Source: Propionibacteriaceae bacterium (lineage in GTDB: Bacteria > Actinomycetota > Actinomycetes > Propionibacteriales > Propionibacteriaceae). From it: DNA of 64,000 nucleotides. Under the pieces are notes generated by a model that saw only the letters and a list, made by a program, of their open reading frames with translations, had not been told where the DNA came from and searched no databases. The position numbers and the translations under genes are program-made. The DNA is taken from the NCBI GenBank assembly GCA_031265875.1, contig JAISCA010000031.1, positions 100,322 through 164,321 of the forward strand, read 5' to 3'. Shown piece by piece: positions 40,874-48,780 of this stretch; positions within the stretch are counted from its first letter, which is position 1, and every line of letters starts with the position of its first letter.

Positions 40874-42319
40874 GTGACCGAGAACCTGTCCCCGCTCTAC
40901 AGCCAACTGCTCGACGTCATCGCCAGCGTCGAGCCCCGCGTGGCCCAGGCCACCGCCCAGGAGTTGGCCGACCAACGGGCCAGCCTGAAGCTGATCGCGA
41001 GTGAGAACTACGCTTCCCTGCCGGTCCTCTTGACCATGGGCACCTGGTTGTCGGACAAGTACGCCGAAGGCACCGTCGGCCACCGTTTCTACGCCGGCTG
41101 CCGCAACATCGACACCGTCGAGTCGGTCGCGGCCGAGCACGCCCGCGCTCTCTTCGGCGCCGACCACGCCTACGTCCAGCCGCACTCCGGCATCGACGCC
41201 AACCTGGTGGCCTACTGGGCCATCTTGAACCATCGGGTCGAGTCGCCCACCCTCAGTAGGTTGTCCGCCGCCACCGTCAATGACCTGGGCGAGGCCGATT
41301 GGGAGGCCCTGCGGACCGAGTTCAACCGTCAACGGGTGATGGGCATGGCCTTAGACGCCGGCGGCCATCTGACGCATGGTTTCAGGCACAATATCTCGGG
41401 CAAAATGTTCCAGCAGCGCTCCTACGGCACCGATCCGACCACCGGCCTGGTCGACTACGACGCCCTGCGGGCGACGGCGCTCCAATTCCGCCCCCTCATC
41501 ATCGTGGCCGGCTACTCGGCCTACCCGCGCCGGCTCGACTTCGCCCGTCTGCGCGAGATCGCGGACGAGGTCGACGCCACCTTGTTCGTCGACATGGCTC
41601 ATTTCGCCGGCCTGGTGGCGGGGAAGGTCATGACCGGGAACGAGGACCCGGTGCCGCACGCCCACATCGTGGCTTCGACCACCCACAAGTCCTTGCGTGG
41701 GCCCAGGGGCGGCTTCGTCTTGTCCACCAAGGAATACGCCGACGCCGTCGACAAGGGCTGCCCGATGGTGTTGGGCGGCCCGCTCGGACAGGTCATGGCG
41801 GCCAAGGCGGTGGCCTTGGCCGAGGCCCGCTCGGCCGCCTTCCAGACCTACGCCGCCGCCGTCGCCGCCAACGCCCAGACCTTGGCCGACGGCCTGCTGC
41901 GCCGGGGCGTGCGTTTGGTGACCGGTGGCACCGACAATCACCTCTTGTTGATCGATCTGACCAGCTTCGGCTTGACCGGCCGCCAAGGCGAGTCCGCCCT
42001 ATTGGAGAGCGGCATCGTGACCAACCGCAACTCGATCCCGCACGACCCCAACGGGGCTTGGTACACCAGCGGCATCCGGTTGGGCTCCCCGGCTTTGACC
42101 TCACGCGGCTTCGGCGCGGCCGAGTTCGACCGGGTGGCCGACCTGATCGCCCAGGTCCTGTCCCAGACCAGCCCGGCCACGACTCGCGACGGAGGGCCCA
42201 GCCAGGCCAAGGCCGTCCTGCCCGACGGCTTGGCCGCCCGCGTCAAGGCTCAGGCCGCCGAGTTGTTGGAGGCCCACCCGCTCTACCCCGGCCTCGAGCT
42301 GAGCCTGCCGGTGGCCTGA
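40874..42319 (+). CDS. glyA: Serine hydroxymethyltransferase (long form)
   Basis: PLP enzyme: serine plus THF to glycine plus methylene-THF. 481 residues against about 420 for the common form. Motifs: [15 protein letters not shown]-like [44 protein letters not shown], and the PLP lysine in [13 protein letters not shown]. The extra length comes mainly from about 40 residues before GGHLTHG and a longer C-terminus. GTG start with CAGGAGG 6 nt upstream; a structured repeat lies just before. The LacI gene starts 12 nt after the stop. Confidence 0.95.
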   Translation: MTENLSPLYSQLLDVIASVEPRVAQATAQELADQRASLKLIASENYASLPVLLTMGTWLSDKYAEGTVGHRFYAGCRNIDTVESVAAEHARALFGADHAYVQPHSGIDANLVAYWAILNHRVESPTLSRLSAATVNDLGEADWEALRTEFNRQRVMGMALDAGGHLTHGFRHNISGKMFQQRSYGTDPTTGLVDYDALRATALQFRPLIIVAGYSAYPRRLDFARLREIADEVDATLFVDMAHFAGLVAGKVMTGNEDPVPHAHIVASTTHKSLRGPRGGFVLSTKEYADAVDKGCPMVLGGPLGQVMAAKAVALAEARSAAFQTYAAAVAANAQTLADGLLRRGVRLVTGGTDNHLLLIDLTSFGLTGRQGESALLESGIVTNRNSIPHDPNGAWYTSGIRLGSPALTSRGFGAAEFDRVADLIAQVLSQTSPATTRDGGPSQAKAVLPDGLAARVKAQAAELLEAHPLYPGLELSLPVA

Positions 42320-42331
42320 CTCGGTCCGGCG

Positions 42332-43351
42332 GTGACGATCAGCATAGGGGACGTGGCCCAAGCGGCCGGCGTCTCGACCGCGACCGTGTCCCGGGCCCTG
42401 CGCGGGCTGCCCCATGTGACCGACCAGACCCGTGACCTGGTGCGACGGGTGGCCGCCGAACTGGGTTATGTGCCATCGCGCAGCGCCGCCGCCCTGGCCT
42501 CGGGCCGCACCCGTAGCGTCGCCTTGGTCGCCCCGGCCATCTCGCGTTGGTTCTTCGCCCAGGCTTTCGAGGGGGCCGAGCAGACCTTGCGCCGGGCCGG
42601 TTTCGACGCCCTGCTCTACTTCATCCCGGACGTCGGCCGGCCCCGGCCGGCCTTCGACGCCGACGTCGTGCGCGGCCGGGTCGACGCCGTCATCGTGGCC
42701 TCGATGGCTTTCTCCCCGGCGGAGGCGGAACGTCTGCGGGAACTGGGCCTACCGGCCGTCTTCATCTCGGTACGGCAGCCCGGCTTCCCCTTCGTCGGCA
42801 TCGACGACGAGGCCGCCGCCGCCACCGCCACCGGCCATCTGATCGAGTTGGGCCACCGCGTGATCGGGCACATCGGCGGCCAGCCCGACGACGTCGGTCC
42901 GTACTCTCCGACTTGGCGGCGGCGTCAAGGCTGGCGGCGGGCGCTCCACCGAGCCGGTCTGGCCGCTGGACCGGACTTGGACGGCGCGGGTGATTTCAGC
43001 GCCGAGTCGGGGGGACGGGCCGCCTTGGCCCTATTGGACCGCCGACCCGACCTGAGCGCCCTCTTCGTGGCCTCGGACGAGATGGCCCTGGGGGCCATCC
43101 AAGCCCTCCAGAGCCGAGGGCTCGTCGTCGGCCGGGACGTCTCCGTGATCGGCTTGGACGGCCACGATCTGAGCTACCTGATGGGTTTGACCACACTGGC
43201 CCAGCCGGCCCACGCCCAAGGGGCCTGGGCGGCCCAGTTCCTGCTCGACGCTCTGGCCGACGCCCCCCACTCGGCCGAGACCGAACGGATCTTCGCGACC
43301 GAGCTGATCCGGCGCCATTCGACCGGCCCCGGCCCACGCCCAACGGACTAA
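42332..43351 (+). CDS. LacI family transcriptional regulator
   Basis: 339 residues. N-terminal helix-turn-helix SIGDVAQAAGVSTATVSRALRGLPHVTDQT with hinge helix SRSAAALASGRT, then a periplasmic-binding-protein-like sensor domain (VALVAPAISRWFFAQAFEGAE, VFISVRQPGFPFVGIDDEAAA, LFVASDEMALGAIQALQ). GTG start 12 nt after glyA. The nearest carbohydrate genes are the GH65 operon, whose upstream region has two LacI-type operators, so that is the likely target (inference). Confidence 0.93.
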   Translation: MTISIGDVAQAAGVSTATVSRALRGLPHVTDQTRDLVRRVAAELGYVPSRSAAALASGRTRSVALVAPAISRWFFAQAFEGAEQTLRRAGFDALLYFIPDVGRPRPAFDADVVRGRVDAVIVASMAFSPAEAERLRELGLPAVFISVRQPGFPFVGIDDEAAAATATGHLIELGHRVIGHIGGQPDDVGPYSPTWRRRQGWRRALHRAGLAAGPDLDGAGDFSAESGGRAALALLDRRPDLSALFVASDEMALGAIQALQSRGLVVGRDVSVIGLDGHDLSYLMGLTTLAQPAHAQGAWAAQFLLDALADAPHSAETERIFATELIRRHSTGPGPRPTD

Positions 43352-43375
43352 GCCACAGCGCCCCGCCGCTCGACG

Positions 43376-43475
43376 GTCGTAAGCGCTCGGTCAGCGGCGG
43401 GGGCGCATGCGAGCGGAGAGTTGCAACCGCTGCTACGGCGTGTCGGCGTACACAACTGCTCTGTCGCGTGGTGAG
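43376..43475. repeat. GTGTCGG-type intergenic repeat
   Basis: Contains CGGCGTGTCGGCGTAC (43437-43452) followed by ACAACTGCTCTGTCGCG, and an inverted-looking GTTGCAACCGC block. Fills the 140-bp gap between convergent genes (LacI regulator and GH65 enzyme). Confidence 0.6.
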
Positions 43476-43491
43476 GGCGGCGCGTGGGGGG

Positions 43492-45888
43492 TCAGATCGG
43501 TCGATCTATGACGGTTTGGGGGGCGATCCAGACTGGTTCACCTCTCACCAACAGCTCTAGGCCGTCACCTTCGATCAGACTGAGTTGGAGTTGGCCCGGG
43601 GTTAGGACCACGGACACGGTCTGGCCGGCCAGTCGGAGGCGGAAAGCGAGCCGGCGCCAGCCCTCAGGCAAGCGGGGATCGAGGCTGGGCCGCTGGCCGG
43701 AGTCGCGCAAGCCGCCGAAGCCCTGGGTCAAGACGGCCCAGACCCCGGCCGCGGCGGCGATGTGGACTCCGTCGCGAGTGTTGCCGGGCCGGTCGGCCAG
43801 ATCGGTCCAGACCAGCTCGTGGAAGTGGTCCAAGGCGGCGCGGCCGTGGCCGACTTCGGCCGCCACGATGGCTTGGATGGCGCCCGACAGGGTCGAGTCG
43901 CCGGTCGTCAGAGCGTCGTAGTAGTCGAAGTCGGCTCGCTTGCGCTCCAGGCTGAACTGATTCGACCGCAGCAGCAGGGCCAATACGACATCGGCCTGCT
44001 TGAGCACTCGATGACGGTAGATCACCAGGGGATGGTGGTGCAGCAGCAGAGGCCGGCGCCACGGCCCCAGCCGGGCGACGTCCCAGAGCGGACGGTCGCA
44101 GAAGGCGGCGTCCTGCGGGTGGACGCCGCGCTCGGCGTCCCAGGCCAAACTCATGCCCTGCCCGGCTCGCCGCCAGCGCTCTGGCTCGTCCTCGCTCACG
44201 GCCAGCCGGGCCACGGCGGCGGCGTGGTCGAGGGGTCGTTCCTGGCCTAGCCGAGTCAGGGCGGCGGCGGCCTCCGTCAGGTTGAAGGCGGCCAGCGTAT
44301 TGGTGAAGAAGTTGTCGTCGACCAGGGCGCTGTACTCGTCCGGCCCGGTCACCTGGTGGAGGTGGAAGAGGCCGTCGGCGCCCCAGTGGCCGAGGCTGTC
44401 CCACAGCCGGGCGGTCTCGACCAGGAGGTCGACGCCGGGGCCGGCCAGGAAATCCCGGTCGCCGCTGACGGCGACGTATTGGGCGGTGGCGAAGGCGATG
44501 TCGGCGTCGATGTGGTACTGCGCCGTGCCGGCCGGGAAGTAGGCCGAGGCCTCCTCGCCGTCGATGGTGCGCCAAGGGAAGAGAGCCCCGGCTTGGTCCA
44601 TGCGTCGGGCCCGGCGCCGGGCCGCCGGCAACATGGCGTGGCGGAACTCGAGCAGGGCGCGGGCCCGCGCCGGATCGGTGTAGGTCAGGAAGGGGGCCAG
44701 GTAGATTTCGGAGTCCCAGAAGTAATGCCCGCAGTAGCCGGAGCCGGACAGGCCCTTGGCCCCGACGCCGTGGCCCTGGGCCCAGGCGGTGGCTTGGGCC
44801 AACTGGAAAAGGGCCCAGTGGACGGCTTGGATGAGACCGTCCGAGTCGGGCCCGGCGTCGATCTCGACCTCGCTGCGGCGCCAGAAATCGTCCAACCAAG
44901 CGGCCTGCTCCTGGACCAAGACCTCCCAACCGGCCTGGGCGGCTTGTTCCAAGGCGGCGGAGCCAGACTCCACCAGTGGTTCCCAGCCGCCGTCCGGCGT
45001 CCCGACCACGCGCAAACCGCCCGGCTCGACGCCCAGGGGCGGCGTCTGATCGGTTTGGTACGTGACTAGATCGACCAGGCTCAGACTGGCCCCGACCGGG
45101 ACTGGCCCAGCGGCGGACTCGGCCGCCGGTCCGTCGGGACCGCTGACCTGTCGACGGCGACCGACCACCAGCCGGAGCCCGGAGTTGGAGCAGCGATAGG
45201 CCCGCAGTTCGGTTTCTCCCCGGCGCCAGGTCTCCACCCAGACCAGGTCGCCGCCCTGGGCGACCTGGCCCCGCCGGGGATCGGCCGTGCCCTGATCGGG
45301 GCCACTCGTATGATCCTCCCGCTCCTCCGTTGTGGACAGATCGTCGGTCTGGTCCTGCCAGCGCGCGTCGAGGCGGAGCTGAAGGGGCCGGTCGAGCGGA
45401 CGGACGACGCAGCGGAAGACGGCCAGGTCCCGGCGAGACAAGCTGACTAAGCGGGTCTGGACCACCTCCAGCCGGCTCTGATCGGGCAAACTCCAGACCG
45501 TCCGGCGTTGGCTCAGGCCGGTCCGGAAATCGAGGCTGCGCCGATCCGACCGCCGCTCGGCCCAGGCCTCGGTCAATTCCCGCCCGTCCACTGTGACGAC
45601 GAACTGAGCCAGGTCGGGGACGCCGGGCAACCACTGCTGAACCTGGGCCAACCCGTAGGCCGGCTCAGGATGGTCGATCCAGGCGGTCTCGTGGAAGCCG
45701 TTGACGAAGCTGCCCTGGCCCAGACCGCGACCGTCGGGACCGTCGCCCCGCACGCCGATGTGACCGTTGGCCAGGGCGAACAGGGTGGCCCCGACCGCGT
45801 CGGGGGCGGCCGGCGGGTCGAGCCGCTCGCGCAGGGCCCAGGGGTCGATCGGGAAGCGGGTCCGATCCATGGGGTCGTTCCTCGTCAT
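43492..45888 (-). CDS. GH65 disaccharide phosphorylase (kojibiose/trehalose/maltose type)
   Basis: Inverting phosphorylase splitting an alpha-glucobiose into glucose and beta-glucose 1-phosphate. 798 residues. N-terminal beta-sandwich (FALANGHIGVRGDG), catalytic (alpha/alpha)6 barrel with GLSGSGYCGHYFWDSEIYLAPF and HLHQVTGPDEYSALVDDNFFTN (general-acid Glu in GPDEY), QADVVLALLL, and the C-terminal jelly roll. Exact disaccharide not decidable. Start ATG 45888 is preferred (45870 possible); longer frame is not family-like. The beta-phosphoglucomutase upstream on the same strand converts its product. Confidence 0.9.
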   Translation of the reverse strand: MTRNDPMDRTRFPIDPWALRERLDPPAAPDAVGATLFALANGHIGVRGDGPDGRGLGQGSFVNGFHETAWIDHPEPAYGLAQVQQWLPGVPDLAQFVVTVDGRELTEAWAERRSDRRSLDFRTGLSQRRTVWSLPDQSRLEVVQTRLVSLSRRDLAVFRCVVRPLDRPLQLRLDARWQDQTDDLSTTEEREDHTSGPDQGTADPRRGQVAQGGDLVWVETWRRGETELRAYRCSNSGLRLVVGRRRQVSGPDGPAAESAAGPVPVGASLSLVDLVTYQTDQTPPLGVEPGGLRVVGTPDGGWEPLVESGSAALEQAAQAGWEVLVQEQAAWLDDFWRRSEVEIDAGPDSDGLIQAVHWALFQLAQATAWAQGHGVGAKGLSGSGYCGHYFWDSEIYLAPFLTYTDPARARALLEFRHAMLPAARRRARRMDQAGALFPWRTIDGEEASAYFPAGTAQYHIDADIAFATAQYVAVSGDRDFLAGPGVDLLVETARLWDSLGHWGADGLFHLHQVTGPDEYSALVDDNFFTNTLAAFNLTEAAAALTRLGQERPLDHAAAVARLAVSEDEPERWRRAGQGMSLAWDAERGVHPQDAAFCDRPLWDVARLGPWRRPLLLHHHPLVIYRHRVLKQADVVLALLLRSNQFSLERKRADFDYYDALTTGDSTLSGAIQAIVAAEVGHGRAALDHFHELVWTDLADRPGNTRDGVHIAAAAGVWAVLTQGFGGLRDSGQRPSLDPRLPEGWRRLAFRLRLAGQTVSVVLTPGQLQLSLIEGDGLELLVRGEPVWIAPQTVIDRPI

Positions 45889-45979
45889 CGGACCGTCCTC
45901 CCCTGCGCCTGTCCGACCAGTTCGACCAGCCAGCCCCACGACCCGGCCAGGCCCTTCCCCTCTAGCGGCGCACTCCCCG

Positions 45980-46846
45980 TCATCGGACCGTCCTCCCCTG
46001 CGTCAGTCCGGCCAAGTGGTCCCACAACTCGGTCAGGTCGTCCACCACCAGGTCGGCCCCGGCTTCCAGAAGGGCGGCCCGGCCCGCCCCCCGGTCGACC
46101 CCGACCACCAGTCCGAAGCCACCCGCCCGACCGGCCGCCACCCCGGAGCGGGCGTCCTCCACCACGACGGCGCGGGCCGGCGGCAGGCCGAGCTGGCGAG
46201 CGGCGTACAAGAAACTGTCCGGGGCCGGTTTGCCGGCCAAGCCGTGACGGGCCGCCAGCGCGGCGTCGACCACCAGCGGAAAGCTCTCAGCCAGGCCGCC
46301 GGCGGCCAGGACGGCGCCGGCGTTGGCCGAGCTGGACACCACCGCCAAGTCCCAGCCAGCTTGGCTCAGGGCCCTGACGACCGCGCCAGTCTCGGGATAG
46401 GGCTGGACGCCTTGGCGGCTCAGCGCCGCCTGGAAAGCCTGGTTCTTGCGTCGGCCCAGGCCGTGGACGCTGTCGCGGTCGGGCGGATCGTCCGGCTCGC
46501 CCCAGGGCAGCTCGAGTCCGCGCGAGGCCAAGACGGCGGCCACGCCGTCCTGGCGCGGTCGCCCGTCCAGGTGGACGAAGTAGTCCCTGTCGCTGTACGG
46601 CTGGCTGACGCCGGCCTGGGCGAAGACGGCCTGGAAGAGATCGGCCCAGGCCCGGCGGTGCAAGTCGGCGGTCGGAGCCAACACGCCGTCGAGGTCGAAC
46701 AGGACAGCCCTCAGGCCATCTGGCCGGGGGCTGGCTGGTCGAGGGTCGGTTGGTGAGGGAGCGACCGCCGGGGGATCGTCTGGTTGGAGGCCGGCTGGCT
46801 GGGCCGGAGCGGGAACGGCAGAGGCGACGGACGGGGGCTGGCTCAT
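45980..46846 (-). CDS. Beta-phosphoglucomutase-like HAD phosphatase
   Basis: 288 residues. Pro-rich N-terminal extension of about 43 residues, then the HAD core: AVLFDLDGVLAPTADLH (nucleophile Asp and acid/base Asp; T-A-D variant of T-D-T), VVSSSANAGAVL (motif II), GKPAPDSFLYAA (motif III Lys) and VVVEDARSGVAAGRAGGF (motif IV). The specificity loop R-x-K (GRRKNQAF) fits beta-phosphoglucomutase. With the GH65 phosphorylase it would turn beta-glucose 1-phosphate into glucose 6-phosphate. Confidence 0.9.
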   Translation of the reverse strand: MSQPPSVASAVPAPAQPAGLQPDDPPAVAPSPTDPRPASPRPDGLRAVLFDLDGVLAPTADLHRRAWADLFQAVFAQAGVSQPYSDRDYFVHLDGRPRQDGVAAVLASRGLELPWGEPDDPPDRDSVHGLGRRKNQAFQAALSRQGVQPYPETGAVVRALSQAGWDLAVVSSSANAGAVLAAGGLAESFPLVVDAALAARHGLAGKPAPDSFLYAARQLGLPPARAVVVEDARSGVAAGRAGGFGLVVGVDRGAGRAALLEAGADLVVDDLTELWDHLAGLTQGRTVR

Positions 46847-46917
46847 GGGCGATCCTGCGGCGCTAGGGCGACTACGCCGGCTGATCCCGGCGGACCGCGG
46901 GCGGCGGCCAGCCTCAG

Positions 46918-46953
46918 TGTAAGCGCTTACGTAAGGTCTTGCAAGCGCTTACA
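46918..46953. promoter_or_regulatory. Tandem LacI-type operators of the GH65 operon
   Basis: Palindromes TGTAAGCGCTTACG (46918-46931) and TGCAAGCGCTTACA (46940-46953), sharing AAGCGCTT. Centres are 22 bp apart, two helical turns. They lie upstream of the HAD/GH65 genes (minus), in the gap to the DUF2207 gene end. A LacI-family regulator is encoded 3.6 kb away. Confidence 0.85.
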
Positions 46954-47007
46954 TGGAACTCTGGGGCAGCCCTCCACTCCATCCGGGCGGACCGCTGCGA
47001 GATTGGC

Positions 47008-48684
47008 TCAGACGCGCGACGAGAGAGCGCCGATGACGACGGTGATGAAGGACTTGAGCGAATAGGGCAGGTCGCTCAGGTGCCAGTCCTCGGGGGCGTT
47101 GTACCAATCCAGGCCAGTGGCGTCGGCCCCGGGGACGGGCTCGACCGCCACCATGGCGGCCAGCCAGCGCTCCCAACCGCCCAGGACGACCGCGTACGGC
47201 AGCACAGCCGAGGCGTCGGCCAACTCGTGGCCCGGTCGCAGACGATCCGTCGGAACCGAGTGCAATTCGGCCGACAGGGCGCCCAAACCGGCTGCCACCG
47301 CCGCGCCGGCCGGAGTCTGGACCGGCTGGTCCTGGACCAGCAACAGACTCAGCAAAGAGACCGCCACCAGCGCCAGGCCGATCAGGCCCCAGCTCGTCCA
47401 CAGCATCAGGCCGGCCGTCACCAAGACGGACAGGCCGAGGCCGACCCAGACCAGCGGGCTCCACTTGCTGCGCGTGCCGGGCAGACGCGAGAACCAACCA
47501 TCCTTGATGACTTGCTTGTACAACGATTGCTGCATTTGACCGATCGAAGCTGCCACCACGCCGACCAGATCGGACACCCGGGTGGCGGCGTCGACCGGCG
47601 CCACGGCGTCCAACAGCTGGCTCTCGTACTCGGCCAAGGCGTCGCCGCCCTGGTGGCGCGTCAGCAGCCAATCCGGCACGGCGTAGGCCGATTCGCGCGG
47701 CAATTCGGTGATACGCAGATGGCCCCGCATGGCCAAGTCGAGCAAGCTGGCCAAGACGTCGGCCGGATCGACCGATCCGTCGGCCAAGGTGCCGACCAGA
47801 CCGGGGCGAAGATGGTCCGAGACCACGAAAGCGATGTGACCGTTAGGATCGGTCTCGAAACTGGCCACCGGCTGGGCCGTGGCGGGAGCCAGCCCGGCCC
47901 GACGGCGGCGGGAGACCCCGAACAGGGCCAGGCCGCCGATCACGACGACGCCAGCCGCCACCGTGATCTGGGGCCAGCCCCAAGACAGGGCCCGGCTGAG
48001 CGACCAGCCTTGGCTGAGCTGTTCGGTGACCTGAACGGCACCGGCGGGGAAGACGGCCCCCACGGTCAGGATGTCGCCGGGTTGGCGCTCGGTGTCGGTG
48101 AAGACCATGGTGGAGCTGCCGTGGGTACCGCCGGTGTAAGTGGCGCAGGTCGTGATCGCGCCCGGTTGCCCGGAGTCGCAGATGTAGTCGACCGCCACGG
48201 CCGGCAGAACCAACCGCCCGCTGACCTCGCCCACGCCCACGGACAGACCTTGGAGAGCGTCCCAGGAGAAGCGGACCGAGCCGTCGGCCTCGGCCGAGGT
48301 GGCCCCCCGGACGACGTACCGCAAGGTGATCGGCTCCGTCGTCTGGCCGGTCGTCAGGCGCAGGATCTGATAGCCGGCCTTGGTCTCGCTGGCGACGGCC
48401 AGGGGTTGCCCGCCGGCCTGGGCGGTGACGTCGGAGATGGTGTACTCAGAGCGGACGGAGTCGCCCAAGTTGAGTTCGGCGGCGATTTCCACCGTCACGG
48501 TCTCGGGCGCGGCGCCTCCGAAATCCAGGGTCTGACTGACTGTGACTTGGCCCTCGACGGTCAGAGAGATCTCCAGCTCCAGCCGGTTGGCGCGGTCGTC
48601 GGCCTGGGCCGGCGTCAGACCAGCGAACACCAGCAAGACCAGGCTGAGCAGCCCGACGGCTGTCATCTTGGTTGTCCTTCTCAC
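47008..48684 (-). CDS. DUF2207 membrane protein
   Basis: 558 residues, function unknown. Signal peptide (VRRTTKMTAVGLLSLVLLVFAGLTPAQA), an extracytoplasmic beta-rich DUF2207 region (about 35-245), a membrane helix (ITVAAGVVVIGGLALFGV), a cytoplasmic domain with HIAFVVSDHLRPGLVGTL and LLDLAMRGHLRI (typical of the family), and two further helices (about 415-460). GTG 48684 is chosen because it gives a basic n-region and follows GGGGAGG; ATG 48666 and an upstream ATG 48705 are alternatives. Divergent from the peptidase gene. Confidence 0.8.
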   Translation of the reverse strand: MRRTTKMTAVGLLSLVLLVFAGLTPAQADDRANRLELEISLTVEGQVTVSQTLDFGGAAPETVTVEIAAELNLGDSVRSEYTISDVTAQAGGQPLAVASETKAGYQILRLTTGQTTEPITLRYVVRGATSAEADGSVRFSWDALQGLSVGVGEVSGRLVLPAVAVDYICDSGQPGAITTCATYTGGTHGSSTMVFTDTERQPGDILTVGAVFPAGAVQVTEQLSQGWSLSRALSWGWPQITVAAGVVVIGGLALFGVSRRRRAGLAPATAQPVASFETDPNGHIAFVVSDHLRPGLVGTLADGSVDPADVLASLLDLAMRGHLRITELPRESAYAVPDWLLTRHQGGDALAEYESQLLDAVAPVDAATRVSDLVGVVAASIGQMQQSLYKQVIKDGWFSRLPGTRSKWSPLVWVGLGLSVLVTAGLMLWTSWGLIGLALVAVSLLSLLLVQDQPVQTPAGAAVAAGLGALSAELHSVPTDRLRPGHELADASAVLPYAVVLGGWERWLAAMVAVEPVPGADATGLDWYNAPEDWHLSDLPYSLKSFITVVIGALSSRV

Positions 48685-48780
48685 GGTACCTCCCCGCTGA
48701 GCCATGGCATCATGCTAGCGTTCCTGCGCCAGCCCCCGGTCCGGCGCGTAGTCCGTCGAGGGCGCCTTATCCTTTTGTCC

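Noticed and set aside
46939..48780. 600-codon open frame upstream of, and in frame with, the zinc peptidase
   Set aside because: It is antisense to the DUF2207 gene, has Gln/Gly/Arg-rich shadow composition and no domain; a leaderless start at 48781 explains the gene.
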